A stretch of 64,000 nt of DNA from Leifsonia poae (GTDB lineage: Bacteria; Actinomycetota; Actinomycetes; Actinomycetales; Microbacteriaceae). The notes beneath the pieces were generated by a model, which ran no database searches, was not told where the DNA came from, and saw only the letters and a program-made list of their open reading frames with translations. Location of the stretch: positions 930,001-994,000 of the forward strand of contig NZ_JAIHLP010000002.1 in NCBI RefSeq assembly GCF_020009625.1, in the 5' to 3' direction. The translations under genes were made by a program, and so were the position numbers. Each line of letters begins with the position of its first letter. The stretch's first letter is position 1. Positions 8,675-18,016 of the stretch are shown in pieces.

Positions 8675-8698
8675 ACCCGGGTCGCGTCGGATGATCCG

Positions 8699-8730
8699 CC
8701 GTCACCCCGTCGGATCGTCCGTCGTGACGG
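8699..8730. terminator. Weak hairpin between convergent genes
   Basis: CCGTCAC at 8699-8705 pairs with GTGACGG at 8724-8730 around an 18-base loop, between the tetR stop and the aldo/keto reductase stop. A near-direct repeat, GTCGGATGATCC and GTCGGATCGTCC, overlaps it. There is no T tract, so the terminator role is tentative. Confidence 0.35.
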
Positions 8731-8772
8731 AAGAGCAGGCCCGCCCGCCGGGGAGGTCGAGACCGCCTGGGG

Positions 8773-9855
8773 CTACTCGGAGACGCGGTCGAGCTCGAGC
8801 ATCTGGGCGCGCGTGAGGCGGATGCCGGCGGCGAGCATCAGGGCGTCTACCTGTTCTGGGCGGCTGGCGCTCGCGACCGGGGCGACGACACTGCGCTTGG
8901 CGAGGAGCCAGGCGAGGGCCACGCTCGCCGGCGTGGACTGGTGCACGGCGGCTACACGATCGAGCGCGGCGAGAACGCGCTGACCCCGACGGTTGACGTA
9001 GGCCGCGGCACGGATGCTGCGGGCGTCGGCATTGAGGTCGTCTTTCGTGCGGTACTTCCCCGTGAGGAAGCCGTTGGCCAGCGCGTAGTACGGCATGACG
9101 GCGAGCCCCTGGGCCGAGGCGACGATGCGCAGGGCGCTCTCGAACTCCGTGCGGTGCATCAGGTTGTACTGGGTCTGCACGGCGACGAACTGCGGCAGAC
9201 CGCTCGACGAGAGGATGCGCGCCTCGATCAGGCGGTCGGCGCTGAAGTTCGAGGCGGCCAGGTAGCGGACCTTGCCGCTCTCGATGAGCCATTCAACGGT
9301 GGCGAGGCTGTCTTCGAGCGGCACCTCCGGGTCGTCGTCGTGGAAGTAGAGGAGGTCGATGTGGTCGGTCTGCAGCCGCTCCAGCGAAGCCTCCACCGCG
9401 CGCACGATGCTCACCGAGCCGAGGCCGGGGTTCTCGTGGTGACGGCCGACTTTGGTGGCGACGACCATCGTGTCGCGGTTGCCGCGCTCGCGCATCCATT
9501 TGCCGATGAGCACTTCGCTCCGGCCCCCGACATAGCTGTCGGCAGTATCGATGAAGTTGCCGCCCAGGTGTGCGAAGCGGTCGAGGATGCGCAGCGAAGT
9601 GTCGCCATCGGCCGTCCAGCCGAAGACGCTCGCGCCCAGGGAGAGAGGGTAGACCGCGAGGTCGCTCTGACCGATGCGACGGGGTGCGATGATGCCGAGC
9701 GGGCGGGTGCGCTCCAGGTCGGATTCGAGTTCGGGCAGCCCGTCGACGCCGATCGATTCGGTCAGGACTTCTTCAGGGGTGTCGGACACCGGCACCGCCG
9801 GAGCGGAACGACGCGACGCGACCTCGCGCAAGCGGAGCGGAAGCAGTTGTGGCAT
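8773..9855 (-). CDS. Aldo/keto reductase
   Basis: A 360-residue NADPH-dependent oxidoreductase with a TIM-barrel fold. The catalytic tetrad is visible: Asp and Tyr in FIDTADSY, Lys in ATKVG and His in LLYFHDDD. The family domain appears to begin near residue 58 (RRIGQSDLAVYPLSLG), so the first ~57 residues are an unusual extension. The ATG at 9855 does have a GGGAGGGG ribosome site, but a later start is possible. The substrate cannot be predicted. A perfect palindrome lies just upstream. Confidence 0.88.
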   Translation of the reverse strand: MPQLLPLRLREVASRRSAPAVPVSDTPEEVLTESIGVDGLPELESDLERTRPLGIIAPRRIGQSDLAVYPLSLGASVFGWTADGDTSLRILDRFAHLGGNFIDTADSYVGGRSEVLIGKWMRERGNRDTMVVATKVGRHHENPGLGSVSIVRAVEASLERLQTDHIDLLYFHDDDPEVPLEDSLATVEWLIESGKVRYLAASNFSADRLIEARILSSSGLPQFVAVQTQYNLMHRTEFESALRIVASAQGLAVMPYYALANGFLTGKYRTKDDLNADARSIRAAAYVNRRGQRVLAALDRVAAVHQSTPASVALAWLLAKRSVVAPVASASRPEQVDALMLAAGIRLTRAQMLELDRVSE

Positions 9856-9882
9856 ATGCCCCTCCCCCTACTCCCGACTGGG

Positions 9883-9896
9883 TCGAATCGATTCGA
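9883..9896. promoter_or_regulatory. Perfect 14-base palindrome upstream of aldo/keto reductase
   Basis: TCGAATCGATTCGA is a perfect palindrome 28 bases upstream of the aldo/keto reductase start, in a 166-base gap shared with the end of the CitE-like gene. It could be an operator for the reductase. No regulator gene adjoins it, so the binding protein is unknown. Confidence 0.4.
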
Positions 9897-10021
9897 GGAC
9901 CCCGGCTCCTCGACCTGTACTTGCAGCGTACGGCATACCACAGACAGGGTTGCGTCGATCCGGGTGAACTGCTAAAGAAAGCTTGGTCACAGTTTGATCA
10001 CAGTCCGCGGCGGGCAGGGTG

Positions 10022-10849
10022 TCAGCGGGCAGCCTCTGCGCGACGCAGCACGGAGCGGGCATGCGCGATGACCGGACCGTCCACCATTCGCCCATGCAGA
10101 CGGAAGACCCCGCCCGCCTCCGCGGCCGCGGCCAGCAGGTCGCCGGCGTCGGCCACTTCCCGCTCCGTCGGCCGGTACGCCGCCCGGATCGTCGGTACCT
10201 GCCCGGGATGGATGCACGCGGTCGCAGCGAACCCGACCGCCGCCGCATCTTCGGCCTCGGCAGCCAACCCGGCAAGATCGTCGATGGCGAGGTGCACGGT
10301 GTCGACCGCGGCGACCCCGGCCGCGCCAGCCGCGAGCAGCACGGTGGAGCGGGCGTGCACAGCCACGTCACGGTAGCCTCCGTCGGCGCGCCTGCTGGCG
10401 GTGCCGCCGAGCGACGCGACCAGATCTTCGGCGCCCCACATCACGGCGACGACACCATCGGCGGCCGCCAGCTGCGGAGCGGCGAGAACGCCCGCCGCCG
10501 TCTCGCACAGAGCGATCACATCCAGACCGCGCAGGTCTCGCAGATCGTCCGGCCGTTCGGCCTTGGGGAGCATCACCGTGCGGTACGGCGTGGCGGCGAG
10601 CGCCGCAAGGTCGGCGGAATGGTCGTCACCGCCGGCGACGTTCACACGAACGATGACGCGCTCCGGGTCGAGCAGGCCCGACTCCGCCGTGGAGACGATG
10701 GCCTCCCGGGCGAACGGTCGGCGGGCGGGGTCCACCGCGTCTTCGAGGTCGAGGATCACCGCATCCGCCCGTTCCTGCGCCTTCGCGAACCGGTCTGGCC
10801 GGTCGGCGGGACAGAACAGCAGCGCCGGGCCCCAGGCGAAGGCGGTCAT
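10022..10849 (-). CDS. CitE-like beta-hydroxyacyl-CoA lyase (leucine/itaconate type)
   Basis: A 275-residue HpcH/HpaI aldolase-fold lyase. LDLEDAVD at 34-40 and VMLPKAERP at 92-100 carry Mg2+- and CoA-site residues, and ALCETAAG at 113-120 holds the conserved Glu. The ATG at 10849 overlaps the maoC stop as ATGA. It is last in a block with the same gene families as the mycobacterial region containing Rv2498c. From memory, Rv2498c was shown to cleave both HMG-CoA and citramalyl-CoA. By that analogy this enzyme would finish leucine breakdown in place of a classical HMG-CoA lyase, and might act on itaconate-derived citramalyl-CoA. Specificity is inferred from context. Confidence 0.82.
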   Translation of the reverse strand: MTAFAWGPALLFCPADRPDRFAKAQERADAVILDLEDAVDPARRPFAREAIVSTAESGLLDPERVIVRVNVAGGDDHSADLAALAATPYRTVMLPKAERPDDLRDLRGLDVIALCETAAGVLAAPQLAAADGVVAVMWGAEDLVASLGGTASRRADGGYRDVAVHARSTVLLAAGAAGVAAVDTVHLAIDDLAGLAAEAEDAAAVGFAATACIHPGQVPTIRAAYRPTEREVADAGDLLAAAAEAGGVFRLHGRMVDGPVIAHARSVLRRAEAAR

Positions 10850-11331
10850 CGCGGCACCGCTGCGTGCGCATCCCGGCACCACACCATCACCTGGCGCGTC
10901 GCGGTGGCGACGATCTCGCCATCCTGGTTGCGGCCGGTGTGCACGAGCGTGACGATCCCCTGACCGGGGCGCGAAGCCGACAGCCGCTTTCCGGTCACGA
11001 CGGTCTCCGAGTAGAGCGTGTCGCCGTGGCGGAGCGGATGCGGGAAGACGACCTCGCTGAAGCCCAGGTTCGCGACGATGGTGCCCTGCGTCAGCTGCGT
11101 GACCGAGGCCCCGACGATCGTTGCCAGGGTGAACATCGAGTTCACCAGCCGCTCCCCGAACGGCTGCCCCGCCGACCACGCGGCGTCGAGGTGCAATGCC
11201 TGCGTGTTCATCGTCAGGGTGGTGAACAACACATTGTCCGCCTCGGTGACGGTGCGGCCCGGCCGATGCAGGTAACGGGTGTCGAGCTCGAACTCCTCGA
11301 AGTAGAGCCCGCGCTGCTCGATCTCTTTCAC
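10846..11331 (-). CDS. MaoC family enoyl-CoA hydratase
   Basis: A 161-residue hotdog-fold dehydratase. The segment around residues 30-49 ([19 protein letters not shown]) matches the MaoC hydratase motif, with Asn and His in the catalytic positions. GTG 11331 overlaps the scoB stop as GTGA, and its own stop overlaps the lyase start. In this neighbourhood it is the best candidate for hydrating 3-methylglutaconyl-CoA, and possibly itaconyl- or mesaconyl-type CoA esters, supplying the CitE-like lyase. This role is inferred from gene order. Confidence 0.83.
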   Translation of the reverse strand: MKEIEQRGLYFEEFELDTRYLHRPGRTVTEADNVLFTTLTMNTQALHLDAAWSAGQPFGERLVNSMFTLATIVGASVTQLTQGTIVANLGFSEVVFPHPLRHGDTLYSETVVTGKRLSASRPGQGIVTLVHTGRNQDGEIVATATRQVMVWCRDAHAAVPR

Positions 11332-11993
11332 GGCGCGCTCCCGTCCAGCCGAACGGTCAAGGGTGCACCCGTCGCGGCGACGACTTCGTCGACGGTCACC
11401 CCGGGCGCGACCTCCCGCAGAACGAGCGACCCCTCCCCCGTGTCGGTTCGGAGCACATCGATCACGGCGAGGTCGGTGACGATGCGGTCGACGCATCCGG
11501 TGCCGGTGAGCGGGAGCGAGCACTCGCGCACGATCTTGGGATGCCCCTCCCTGTCGACGTGCTCCATCATGACGATCAGACGCTTCGCGCCGAAGACCAG
11601 ATCCATCGCGCCGCCCATCCCCTTGACCATCTTTCCGGGGATCATCCAGTTGGCGAGGTCACCTCGTTCTGACACCTCCATCGCGCCGAGCACGGCGACA
11701 TCGACGTGGCCTCCGCGCACCATGCCGAACGAGAGCGCCGAATCGAAGAAGGCGGCCCCCCGGTTCACGGTCACGGTCTCCTTTCCCGCGTTGATGAGGT
11801 CGGGGTCGACAGCCTCGTCGTCGGGGTACGGGCCGACGCCGAGGATGCCGTTCTCCGAGTGCAGGATCACTTCGACATCGGCGGGGATGTAGTTCGGGAT
11901 GAGGGTCGGCATGCCGATCCCCAGGTTCACGTATTGGCCGTTCTCGAGTTCCCTCGCCACTCGGGCCGCGAGCTCGGTGCGCGTGAGGCTCAT
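11328..11993 (-). CDS. scoB: 3-oxoacid CoA-transferase subunit B
   Basis: A 221-residue beta subunit of a family I CoA-transferase. The catalytic Glu lies in HSENGILG near residue 50, and the N-terminal NLGIGMP at 22-28 is characteristic. With ScoA it would move CoA from succinyl-CoA to acetoacetate or a related acid. Start and stop overlap scoA and maoC by 4 bases each, so the genes are translationally coupled. Confidence 0.9.
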   Translation of the reverse strand: MSLTRTELAARVARELENGQYVNLGIGMPTLIPNYIPADVEVILHSENGILGVGPYPDDEAVDPDLINAGKETVTVNRGAAFFDSALSFGMVRGGHVDVAVLGAMEVSERGDLANWMIPGKMVKGMGGAMDLVFGAKRLIVMMEHVDREGHPKIVRECSLPLTGTGCVDRIVTDLAVIDVLRTDTGEGSLVLREVAPGVTVDEVVAATGAPLTVRLDGSAP

Positions 11994-12757
11994 CGGTGCT
12001 CCCCCTCACGGATGCGCACCGTTCGGCGCTCGATCCGCTTCTCGACGTCGGGGGTGTGCACGACGCGCTGCACGAAGATTCCCGGAGTGTGCACCTCGGC
12101 CGGGTCGAGGTCGCCCGGCTCGACGAGCTCCTCGACCTCGGCGATGGTGATGCCGCCGGCCATCGCCGCGAGCGGGTTGAAGTTCATCGCCGCCGCGTGG
12201 AAGACGAGGTTGCCGTAGCGGTCGCCCTTCGCCGCGTGCACCAGCGCGAACGCCGGGGTCAGGGCGTGTTCGAGCACGTAGTCCGCCCCCTCGAAGCGCC
12301 GCACCTCCTTCGGATCGGATGCGACGGCGACCGAGCCGTCCGGCGCATACCGTCGGGGAAGGCCGCCTTCGGCGATCTGGGTTCCGACGCCCGCCGGCGT
12401 GTAGAACGCCGGGATGCCGGCGCCGCCCGCCCGCAGCTTCTCGGCGAGCGTGCCCTGCGGAGTGAGCTCCACCTCCAGCTCGCCCGAGAGGAACTGCCGC
12501 GCGAACTCTTTGTTCTCGCCGACGTACGAACTGATCATCTTGCGGATGCGCCGGTCGCCGAGCAGGATGCCGAGCCCCCAATCGTCGACGCCGCAGTTGT
12601 TGCTCACCACTTCGAGCTGGTCCGTCCCCTTGTCGTGCAGCGCCCGGATGAGCTCGCTCGGGATGCCGCACAACCCGAATCCGCCGACCGCGAGCGACGC
12701 CCCGTTCGGGATGTCGGCGACCGCCTCCTCAGCGCTCTCCACCACCTTGTCGATCAT
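11990..12757 (-). CDS. scoA: 3-oxoacid CoA-transferase subunit A
   Basis: A 255-residue alpha subunit of the same CoA-transferase. [12 protein letters not shown] at about 27-38 is the family signature, and the [13 protein letters not shown] segment follows near residue 51. In the leucine pathway it would activate or release acetoacetate; in an itaconate route it could activate itaconate. A 119-base gap with a hairpin separates it from the acyl-CoA dehydrogenase, so it may also have its own promoter. Confidence 0.9.
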   Translation of the reverse strand: MIDKVVESAEEAVADIPNGASLAVGGFGLCGIPSELIRALHDKGTDQLEVVSNNCGVDDWGLGILLGDRRIRKMISSYVGENKEFARQFLSGELEVELTPQGTLAEKLRAGGAGIPAFYTPAGVGTQIAEGGLPRRYAPDGSVAVASDPKEVRRFEGADYVLEHALTPAFALVHAAKGDRYGNLVFHAAAMNFNPLAAMAGGITIAEVEELVEPGDLDPAEVHTPGIFVQRVVHTPDVEKRIERRTVRIREGEHR

Positions 12758-12790
12758 CGTCTTCTCCGATCCTCGCGGTCCGACACTGTC

Positions 12791-12845
12791 GAGTACGCGA
12801 AAAGTATCCTGAATCCCGCCCGGTCACCAGACTTTTCGTGGACTC
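12791..12845 (-). other. Inverted repeat between ivd and scoA
   Basis: CGAAAAGT at 12798-12805 pairs with ACTTTTCG at 12831-12838, and outer GAGT (12791-12794) pairs with ACTC (12842-12845), around a 25-base loop. It sits in the only long gap of the leucine block. It could attenuate read-through into scoAB-maoC-lyase or be an operator for an internal promoter; the sequence alone does not decide. Confidence 0.4.
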
Positions 12846-12876
12846 GGCTGCTGTGGCCCGGGCGGAGGGGGTTGGG

Positions 12877-14082
12877 TCAGTCGTCGAAGCCGAGAGCGCG
12901 CGAGATGATCATGAGCTGCACCTCGGTGGTGCCCTCGCCGATCTCGAGGATCTTCGAGTCGCGGTAGTGCCGCGCCACCGGGTTCTCGTTGAGGAACCCG
13001 TAGCCACCGAAGACCTGACTCGCATCACGGGCGTTGTCCATCGCCGCCTCGCTACCGACGAGCTTGGCGATCGACGCCTCCAGCTTGAACGGTCGACCCG
13101 CCATCAGCTTGAAGCAGGCGTCGTAGTAGGCGAGGCGGGCAGAATGCACGCGGGCCTGCATCCGGGCGATCTTGAACGCGATGTACTGGTTGGAGCCGAT
13201 GGCGCGGCCGAAGACGTTGCGGCTCTTGGCATACCGCACCGCCTCATCGAGGCAGCCCTGGGCGGCGCCGGTGCAGAGGGCCGCGAAAGCGACGCGCCCC
13301 TCGTCGAGCGTCTGCAAGAAATTCGCGTATCCGCGGCCCCGCTCGCCGAGCAGGTTCGCCTCCGGCACGTGCACATCGGTGAGGGTGAGCGGATGCGTGT
13401 CGGAGGTGTGCCAGCCGACCTTGTCGTAGGCCGGCCCCTGCACGAAGCCCGGCGTCGGAACCGGCACGAGGATGGCGGAGAGCTCCTTCTTGATCGACCC
13501 GTCAATTCGAGTCGACTCCCCCGTGACCGCCGTGATGGTGACCAGCCGGGTGATCTCGCTGCCGGAGTTGGTGATGAACTGCTTGGTGCCGTTGATCACC
13601 CACTCGCCGTCGCGCAGTTCGGCGGTCGTCTTCGTACCGGCGGCGTCGGAGCCCGCATCCGCCTCGGTGAGGCCGAATCCGGCGAGCGCCTCACCACTGG
13701 TGAGCATCGGGAGCCACTGGCGCTTCTGCGCCTCGGTGCCGTTGCGGAACACCGGCATCACGCCGAGACCGACGCCGGCCTCCAGGGTGACGCCGATGCT
13801 CTGGTCGACTCGGCCGAGCTGCTCCACGGCGAGGCACAGTGACAGGTAATCCTTGCCCTGTCCGCCGTACTCGACAGGGAAGGGCAGGCCGAAGAGGCCC
13901 ATCTCACCCATCTGAGCGATGATCTCGTAGGGAAGGCTGCGACGGGTGTCGTAGTCGTACGCGGCGGGGGCCACCACGGTGTCGGCGAAGTCGCGCACCT
14001 GCTCGCGCAGGCGGCGATGCTCCTCTGTGAGCTCGAAGCCGTACGTCTCGCCGCTCGCGGCGTCGGTGCGCGTCAGTTCCAT
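12877..14082 (-). CDS. Acyl-CoA dehydrogenase, isovaleryl-CoA type
   Basis: A ~401-residue FAD flavoprotein. GFGLTEADAGSDA and the IGEGTTEVQLMIISRALG C-terminus are ACAD signatures, and the YGFLNENPVARHYRDSKI stretch is typical. Its position after methylcrotonyl-type carboxylase genes suggests oxidation of isovaleryl-CoA to 3-methylcrotonyl-CoA. ATG 14082 is preferred: AGGAAG is 9 bases upstream of it, but only 3 bases from the alternative ATG 14088. The biotin carboxylase stop is immediately upstream. Confidence 0.9.
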   Translation of the reverse strand: MELTRTDAASGETYGFELTEEHRRLREQVRDFADTVVAPAAYDYDTRRSLPYEIIAQMGEMGLFGLPFPVEYGGQGKDYLSLCLAVEQLGRVDQSIGVTLEAGVGLGVMPVFRNGTEAQKRQWLPMLTSGEALAGFGLTEADAGSDAAGTKTTAELRDGEWVINGTKQFITNSGSEITRLVTITAVTGESTRIDGSIKKELSAILVPVPTPGFVQGPAYDKVGWHTSDTHPLTLTDVHVPEANLLGERGRGYANFLQTLDEGRVAFAALCTGAAQGCLDEAVRYAKSRNVFGRAIGSNQYIAFKIARMQARVHSARLAYYDACFKLMAGRPFKLEASIAKLVGSEAAMDNARDASQVFGGYGFLNENPVARHYRDSKILEIGEGTTEVQLMIISRALGFDD

Positions 14083-14095
14083 TGTCATGGGCTTC

Positions 14096-16312
14096 CTATC
14101 TGGGGGACGGGGTCGATCGTGTCGGCCCGGGGGTGGGGCGTTCCGCGCGGGTGGGCGGAACGTCGTTCGTTTCGGGTGCGGTGGCAGCGGCGGCAGCGGC
14201 AGCGGCAGCGGCAGCGGCAGCGGTGGCAGCGTCGGCCGTCGCCGGGTCGACATCGATCGTCGCCACGAGCTGGTCGAGCCGCACCACCTCACCTTGCGTG
14301 ACCCGCACCCGCACGATTCCGGCGACGGGTGCGACGATCCGGTGCTCCATCTTCATCGCCTCGACGGCGAGAACGGTGTCACCGGCGGCCACGGCGTCGC
14401 CGCTGCGCACCGCCACCGCGACGACGGTTCCCGGCATCGGCGACCGCAGCTCGGGGTCGGTCACGCCGGAGGCGCGGGCGAGCCCGGCGAGCTCCCGAGC
14501 GAGGCGGTCCGGACGGTCGAGGATACGCAGCTCGCGCACCGCCCCGTCGTCGCCGAGCCATACAGCGCCGCCGAGCCACACGGCGCCGCCGTCGCGGGCG
14601 AACGCCAGCCGGCGGGTGACCCCGTCGAGAGTGAGGATCGCGGTGGCGGGCTCGCCCGGGCTGCGCGGCGCGACGATCGAGATCCCCGCGGGGACGGCCG
14701 CTGCATCGCCGACCGCGACCTGCGCGGTCGCGGCGGCCAGCGCATCCGCGTCTCCCGAAACCCGCACGGTGGCGGCTCCGAGGTCGTAGGCCACCGGCCG
14801 GTTGTCGCCGACACGCCAACCGGACGGCTCCGACCAGAGCGGCCCCACTGTGCTCGGCGGTTCGGCGAGACGGTCGTGGTGGGCGACGAGCGCCGCGGCG
14901 GCCAGCTCGGCCGGTTCCGGCGCACGGGGAGTGCCGCCGGAGAACCGGCGGTCGATCAGGGTCGTGTCAAGGCGCCCGTCCCGCACGGCCGGGTCGGCGA
15001 GCAGTCCACGCAACCAGCTCACGTTCGTGACAGCACCGAGGATCACCGTGTCGGCGAGCGCCGCGTCGAGGCGGTCGAGTGCGGCCTCACGATCGACGCC
15101 CCAGGCGATCACCTTCGACAGCATCGGATCGTATTCGGTCACGATCGGCGCGCCGGCGATGAGGCCGCTGTCCACCCGCACGCCCGGGCCTTCGGGCTCC
15201 CGCAGAGCGAGCACCGTGCCGTCGCTGGGCAGGAAGCCGCGCTCCGGATTCTCGGCGTATACCCGGGCCTCGATGGCGTGCCCGGTGAGCCTGATCTCCT
15301 GCTGCGCGAACGCCAGAGGTTCACCCGCCGCGATCCGCAGCTGCCACTCGACCAGGTCGAGGCCGGTCACCAATTCGGTCACCGGATGCTCGACCTGCAG
15401 TCGCGTGTTCATCTCCATGAAGAAGAACTCGCCGGGCGCCGAGTCGGAGACGAGGAACTCGACTGTGCCCGCACCGACATAGTCGACGCTCGCCGCGACC
15501 GCGCAGGCCGCCCGGCCGATGCTCGCCCGCGTCGCTTCGTCGAGCAGCGGCGACGGCGCCTCCTCGACCACCTTCTGGTGGCGGCGTTGCAGCGAGCACT
15601 CCCGTTCCCCCAGGTGCACGATGTTCCCGTGCCGGTCGGCGAGCACCTGCACCTCGATGTGGCGTGGCGTGTCCACGAGGCGTTCCAGGAACAGCGTGTC
15701 GTCGCCGAACGAGGCGGCGGCAACCCGGCGGGCAGCGCGAAGCGCGTCGGCGAGCTCGGTGGGCTCATACACCGACTGCATCCCTTTGCCGCCGCCGCCG
15801 GCCGAGGGCTTGACAAGAACGGGGTAGCCGATCGCCGCGGCGGCCTCGATGAGGCGTTCGTCGTCGAGCCCCGGCTCGGCGATGCCCGGGATGGTCGGGA
15901 CCCCGTGCGCCTCGACCTCCCGTTTCGCCGCGATCTTGTCGCCCATCACATCGAGCGCACGCACCCCTGGCCCGATGAAGACGACTCCGGCGCCCTCGCA
16001 GGCCCGGGCGAACGCGGCGTTCTCCGAGAGGAAGCCGTAGCCGGGATGCACGGCCTGCGCCCCTGTCGCCACGGCGGCCCGCACGATTGCGTTCACGTCG
16101 AGATAGCTTTCACGGGCGGAGGCCGGGCCGAGGCGCACCGCCACATCGGCGAGCGCGAGGTGCGGCGCATCCCGGTCGGCGTCGCTGTAGACGGCGACCG
16201 ACCGGATGCCGAGACGACGCAGCGTGCGGATTACCCGGCAGGCGATCTCCCCCCGGTTCGCCACCAGAACGGTGTCGAACGGCCGGCCGGCAGAGGTGGA
16301 TGTGTCGGACAC
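14096..16312 (-). CDS. Biotin carboxylase/BCCP subunit of acyl-CoA (methylcrotonyl-CoA) carboxylase
   Basis: A ~738-residue fusion of biotin carboxylase and biotin carrier. The carboxylase starts with [17 protein letters not shown], has the ATP-grasp glycine-rich loop [10 protein letters not shown] and [14 protein letters not shown]. The carrier has the biotinylation motif EAMKMEH. Beyond the carrier domain is a tail of about 50 residues containing a run of 13 alanines, encoded by a GGCAGC repeat, then a Pro/Thr-rich end. The start is GTG 16312; GTG 16321, overlapping the upstream stop as GTGA, would add three residues. Its partner is the carboxyltransferase just upstream. Confidence 0.92.
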   Translation of the reverse strand: MSDTSTSAGRPFDTVLVANRGEIACRVIRTLRRLGIRSVAVYSDADRDAPHLALADVAVRLGPASARESYLDVNAIVRAAVATGAQAVHPGYGFLSENAAFARACEGAGVVFIGPGVRALDVMGDKIAAKREVEAHGVPTIPGIAEPGLDDERLIEAAAAIGYPVLVKPSAGGGGKGMQSVYEPTELADALRAARRVAAASFGDDTLFLERLVDTPRHIEVQVLADRHGNIVHLGERECSLQRRHQKVVEEAPSPLLDEATRASIGRAACAVAASVDYVGAGTVEFLVSDSAPGEFFFMEMNTRLQVEHPVTELVTGLDLVEWQLRIAAGEPLAFAQQEIRLTGHAIEARVYAENPERGFLPSDGTVLALREPEGPGVRVDSGLIAGAPIVTEYDPMLSKVIAWGVDREAALDRLDAALADTVILGAVTNVSWLRGLLADPAVRDGRLDTTLIDRRFSGGTPRAPEPAELAAAALVAHHDRLAEPPSTVGPLWSEPSGWRVGDNRPVAYDLGAATVRVSGDADALAAATAQVAVGDAAAVPAGISIVAPRSPGEPATAILTLDGVTRRLAFARDGGAVWLGGAVWLGDDGAVRELRILDRPDRLARELAGLARASGVTDPELRSPMPGTVVAVAVRSGDAVAAGDTVLAVEAMKMEHRIVAPVAGIVRVRVTQGEVVRLDQLVATIDVDPATADAATAAAAAAAAAAAAATAPETNDVPPTRAERPTPGPTRSTPSPR
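14183..14230 (-). repeat. GGCAGC hexanucleotide repeat coding polyalanine
   Basis: About seven copies of GGCAGC (one or two imperfect) within the 3' end of the biotin carboxylase gene. On the coding strand they give GCT/GCC alanine codons, producing an uninterrupted polyalanine run after the biotinyl domain. Slippage would change length by two alanines per unit without breaking the frame. Confidence 0.8.
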
Positions 16313-16317
16313 GGCTC

Positions 16318-17925
16318 TCACATCCTGAACAGCCCGAAGGCCGTCTCGGGGAGGGGCGTGCGAGAACACACGTCGAGGGCGAGGCCGAGAACGGTGCGCG
16401 TGTCGGCGGGGTCGATCACACCGTCGTCCCAGAGCCGCGCTGTGGAGTAGTACGGGCTGCCCTGATGCTCGTACTGCTCGACGATGGGTGCCGTGAACGC
16501 GGCCTCCGCCTCAGCGGGCCATTCCTCGCCGCGGGCATCCAGCTGCTCCCGCTTCACCGTGGCGAGCACCGACGACGCCTGGGCGCCCCCCATGACCGAG
16601 ATGCGGGCGGCCGGCCACATCCAGAGAAAGCGCGGCGAGTACGCCCGGCCGCACATCGAGTAGTTGCCGGCACCGAAGGATCCGCCGATCACGATCGTGA
16701 GCTTCGGCACCCGGGTCGTCGCGACCGCGGTGACCATCTTGGCGCCGTGCTTGGCGATGCCCCCGGCTTCCGCGTCGCGGCCGACCATGAAACCCGAGAT
16801 GTTCTGCAGGAACAGCAGCGGGATGCCACGCTGATCGCAGAGCTCGATGAAATGCGCCCCTTTGAGGGCCGATTCGCTGAACAGCACGCCGTTGTTGGCG
16901 ACGATGCCGACCGGGTGCCCGTGGATGCGCGCGAAACCGGTGACCAGTGTCGTCCCGTACTCCGGCTTGAACTCCTGGAACCCGCTACCGTCGACGATCC
17001 GTGCGATCACCTCGCGAACGTCGTAAGGCGCCTGCACATCCGTCGGCACGACGCCGTAGAGCTCCGCCGGGTCGACGGCGGGCTCGCGCGTCGCGAGCAC
17101 TTCCCATGCGGGTTCCGCCGGCTCCGGCAGGGTGGCGACGATGTCGCGCACGATCTGGAGGGCGTGGGTGTCGTTCTCGGCCAGGTGGTCGACGACACCG
17201 GACGTGCGTGCGTGCAGCTCGCCGCCTCCGAGTTCCTCCGCCGTGACCACCTCGCCGATGGCGGCTTTCACCAGCGGGGGTCCGCCGAGGAAGATCGTGC
17301 CCTGACCGCGCACGATCACCGTCTCGTCGCTCATCGCGGGAACGTAGGCGCCACCGGCCGTGCACGAGCCGAGGACGGCGGCGAGCTGCGGGATCTTCGC
17401 GGCCGACAGTCTCGCCTGGTTGTAAAAGATGCGGCCGAAGTGGTCTCGGTCGGGGAACACGTCGTCCTGCATCGGAAGGTAGGCGCCGCCCGAGTCGACC
17501 AGATAGATGCACGGGAGCCGGTTCTCCCAGGCGATTTCCTGGGCGCGCAGATGCTTCTTGACCGTCATCGGATAGTAGGTGCCGCCTTTGACTGTCGCAT
17601 CGTTCGAGATGACGAGCACGTGCCGACCATGCACGAGGCCGATACCGGCGATCAGGCCCGCGGCCGGGCTCTCGTCGTCGTACATCCCGGTGGCGGCGAG
17701 CGGGGCGATCTCCAGGAACGGGCTTCCCTCGTCGAGCAGCGCGTCGATGCGTTCGCGCGGCAGCAGTTTGCCCCGCGCGAGATGACGCTGACGCGAGCGC
17801 TCGGGGCCGCCCGTCGCCGCGACGGCCAAGCGTCTGCGCAGTTCGGCCACGAGGGCGCGCTGGGCCTCCTCGTTCTGCTCGAACAGCGGATCGACCGCTC
17901 TTCTCTCGCTGATCAGCGTTGGCAT
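16318..17925 (-). CDS. Carboxyltransferase subunit of acyl-CoA (methylcrotonyl-CoA) carboxylase
   Basis: A 535-residue carboxyltransferase with two crotonase-like domains. [37 protein letters not shown] and [20 protein letters not shown] are close to the methylcrotonyl-CoA carboxylase beta subunit, the leucine-degradation enzyme. It is the first gene of the block facing the TetR gene, with two operator-like palindromes in between. The length matches MCC beta (~535). Confidence 0.92.
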   Translation of the reverse strand: MPTLISERRAVDPLFEQNEEAQRALVAELRRRLAVAATGGPERSRQRHLARGKLLPRERIDALLDEGSPFLEIAPLAATGMYDDESPAAGLIAGIGLVHGRHVLVISNDATVKGGTYYPMTVKKHLRAQEIAWENRLPCIYLVDSGGAYLPMQDDVFPDRDHFGRIFYNQARLSAAKIPQLAAVLGSCTAGGAYVPAMSDETVIVRGQGTIFLGGPPLVKAAIGEVVTAEELGGGELHARTSGVVDHLAENDTHALQIVRDIVATLPEPAEPAWEVLATREPAVDPAELYGVVPTDVQAPYDVREVIARIVDGSGFQEFKPEYGTTLVTGFARIHGHPVGIVANNGVLFSESALKGAHFIELCDQRGIPLLFLQNISGFMVGRDAEAGGIAKHGAKMVTAVATTRVPKLTIVIGGSFGAGNYSMCGRAYSPRFLWMWPAARISVMGGAQASSVLATVKREQLDARGEEWPAEAEAAFTAPIVEQYEHQGSPYYSTARLWDDGVIDPADTRTVLGLALDVCSRTPLPETAFGLFRM

Positions 17926-17947
17926 CGTTCGTCTCCGTCGACAGTCA

Positions 17948-17963
17948 GTTAGTGGTTGCTAAC
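17948..17963. promoter_or_regulatory. Candidate TetR operator 1
   Basis: GTTAGTGGTTGCTAAC has 5-base arms GTTAG/CTAAC. It lies between the divergent carboxyltransferase and tetR genes, 26 bases (start to start) from a second, similar 16-base site. Paired sites in a divergent promoter suggest control of both directions by the adjacent TetR protein. Confidence 0.65.
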
Positions 17964-17973
17964 TCGATTTTAG

Positions 17974-17989
17974 GTTAGTGTTCATTAAC
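17974..17989. promoter_or_regulatory. Candidate TetR operator 2
   Basis: GTTAGTGTTCATTAAC shares GTTAGTG and TAAC with operator 1 and has GTTA/TAAC arms, extended by flanking G and C (GGTTA...TAACC). It is closer to the tetR start, probably overlapping the promoter. The two-site match is the strongest evidence that these are real binding sites. Confidence 0.65.
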
Positions 17990-18016
17990 CGAAATGTCCA
18001 GCATCCGGAGAAGACG

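Noticed and set aside
13979..16450. An 823-codon open frame on the plus strand
   Set aside because: It is antisense to the biotin carboxylase gene; composition is Arg/Gly/His-rich with no motif.
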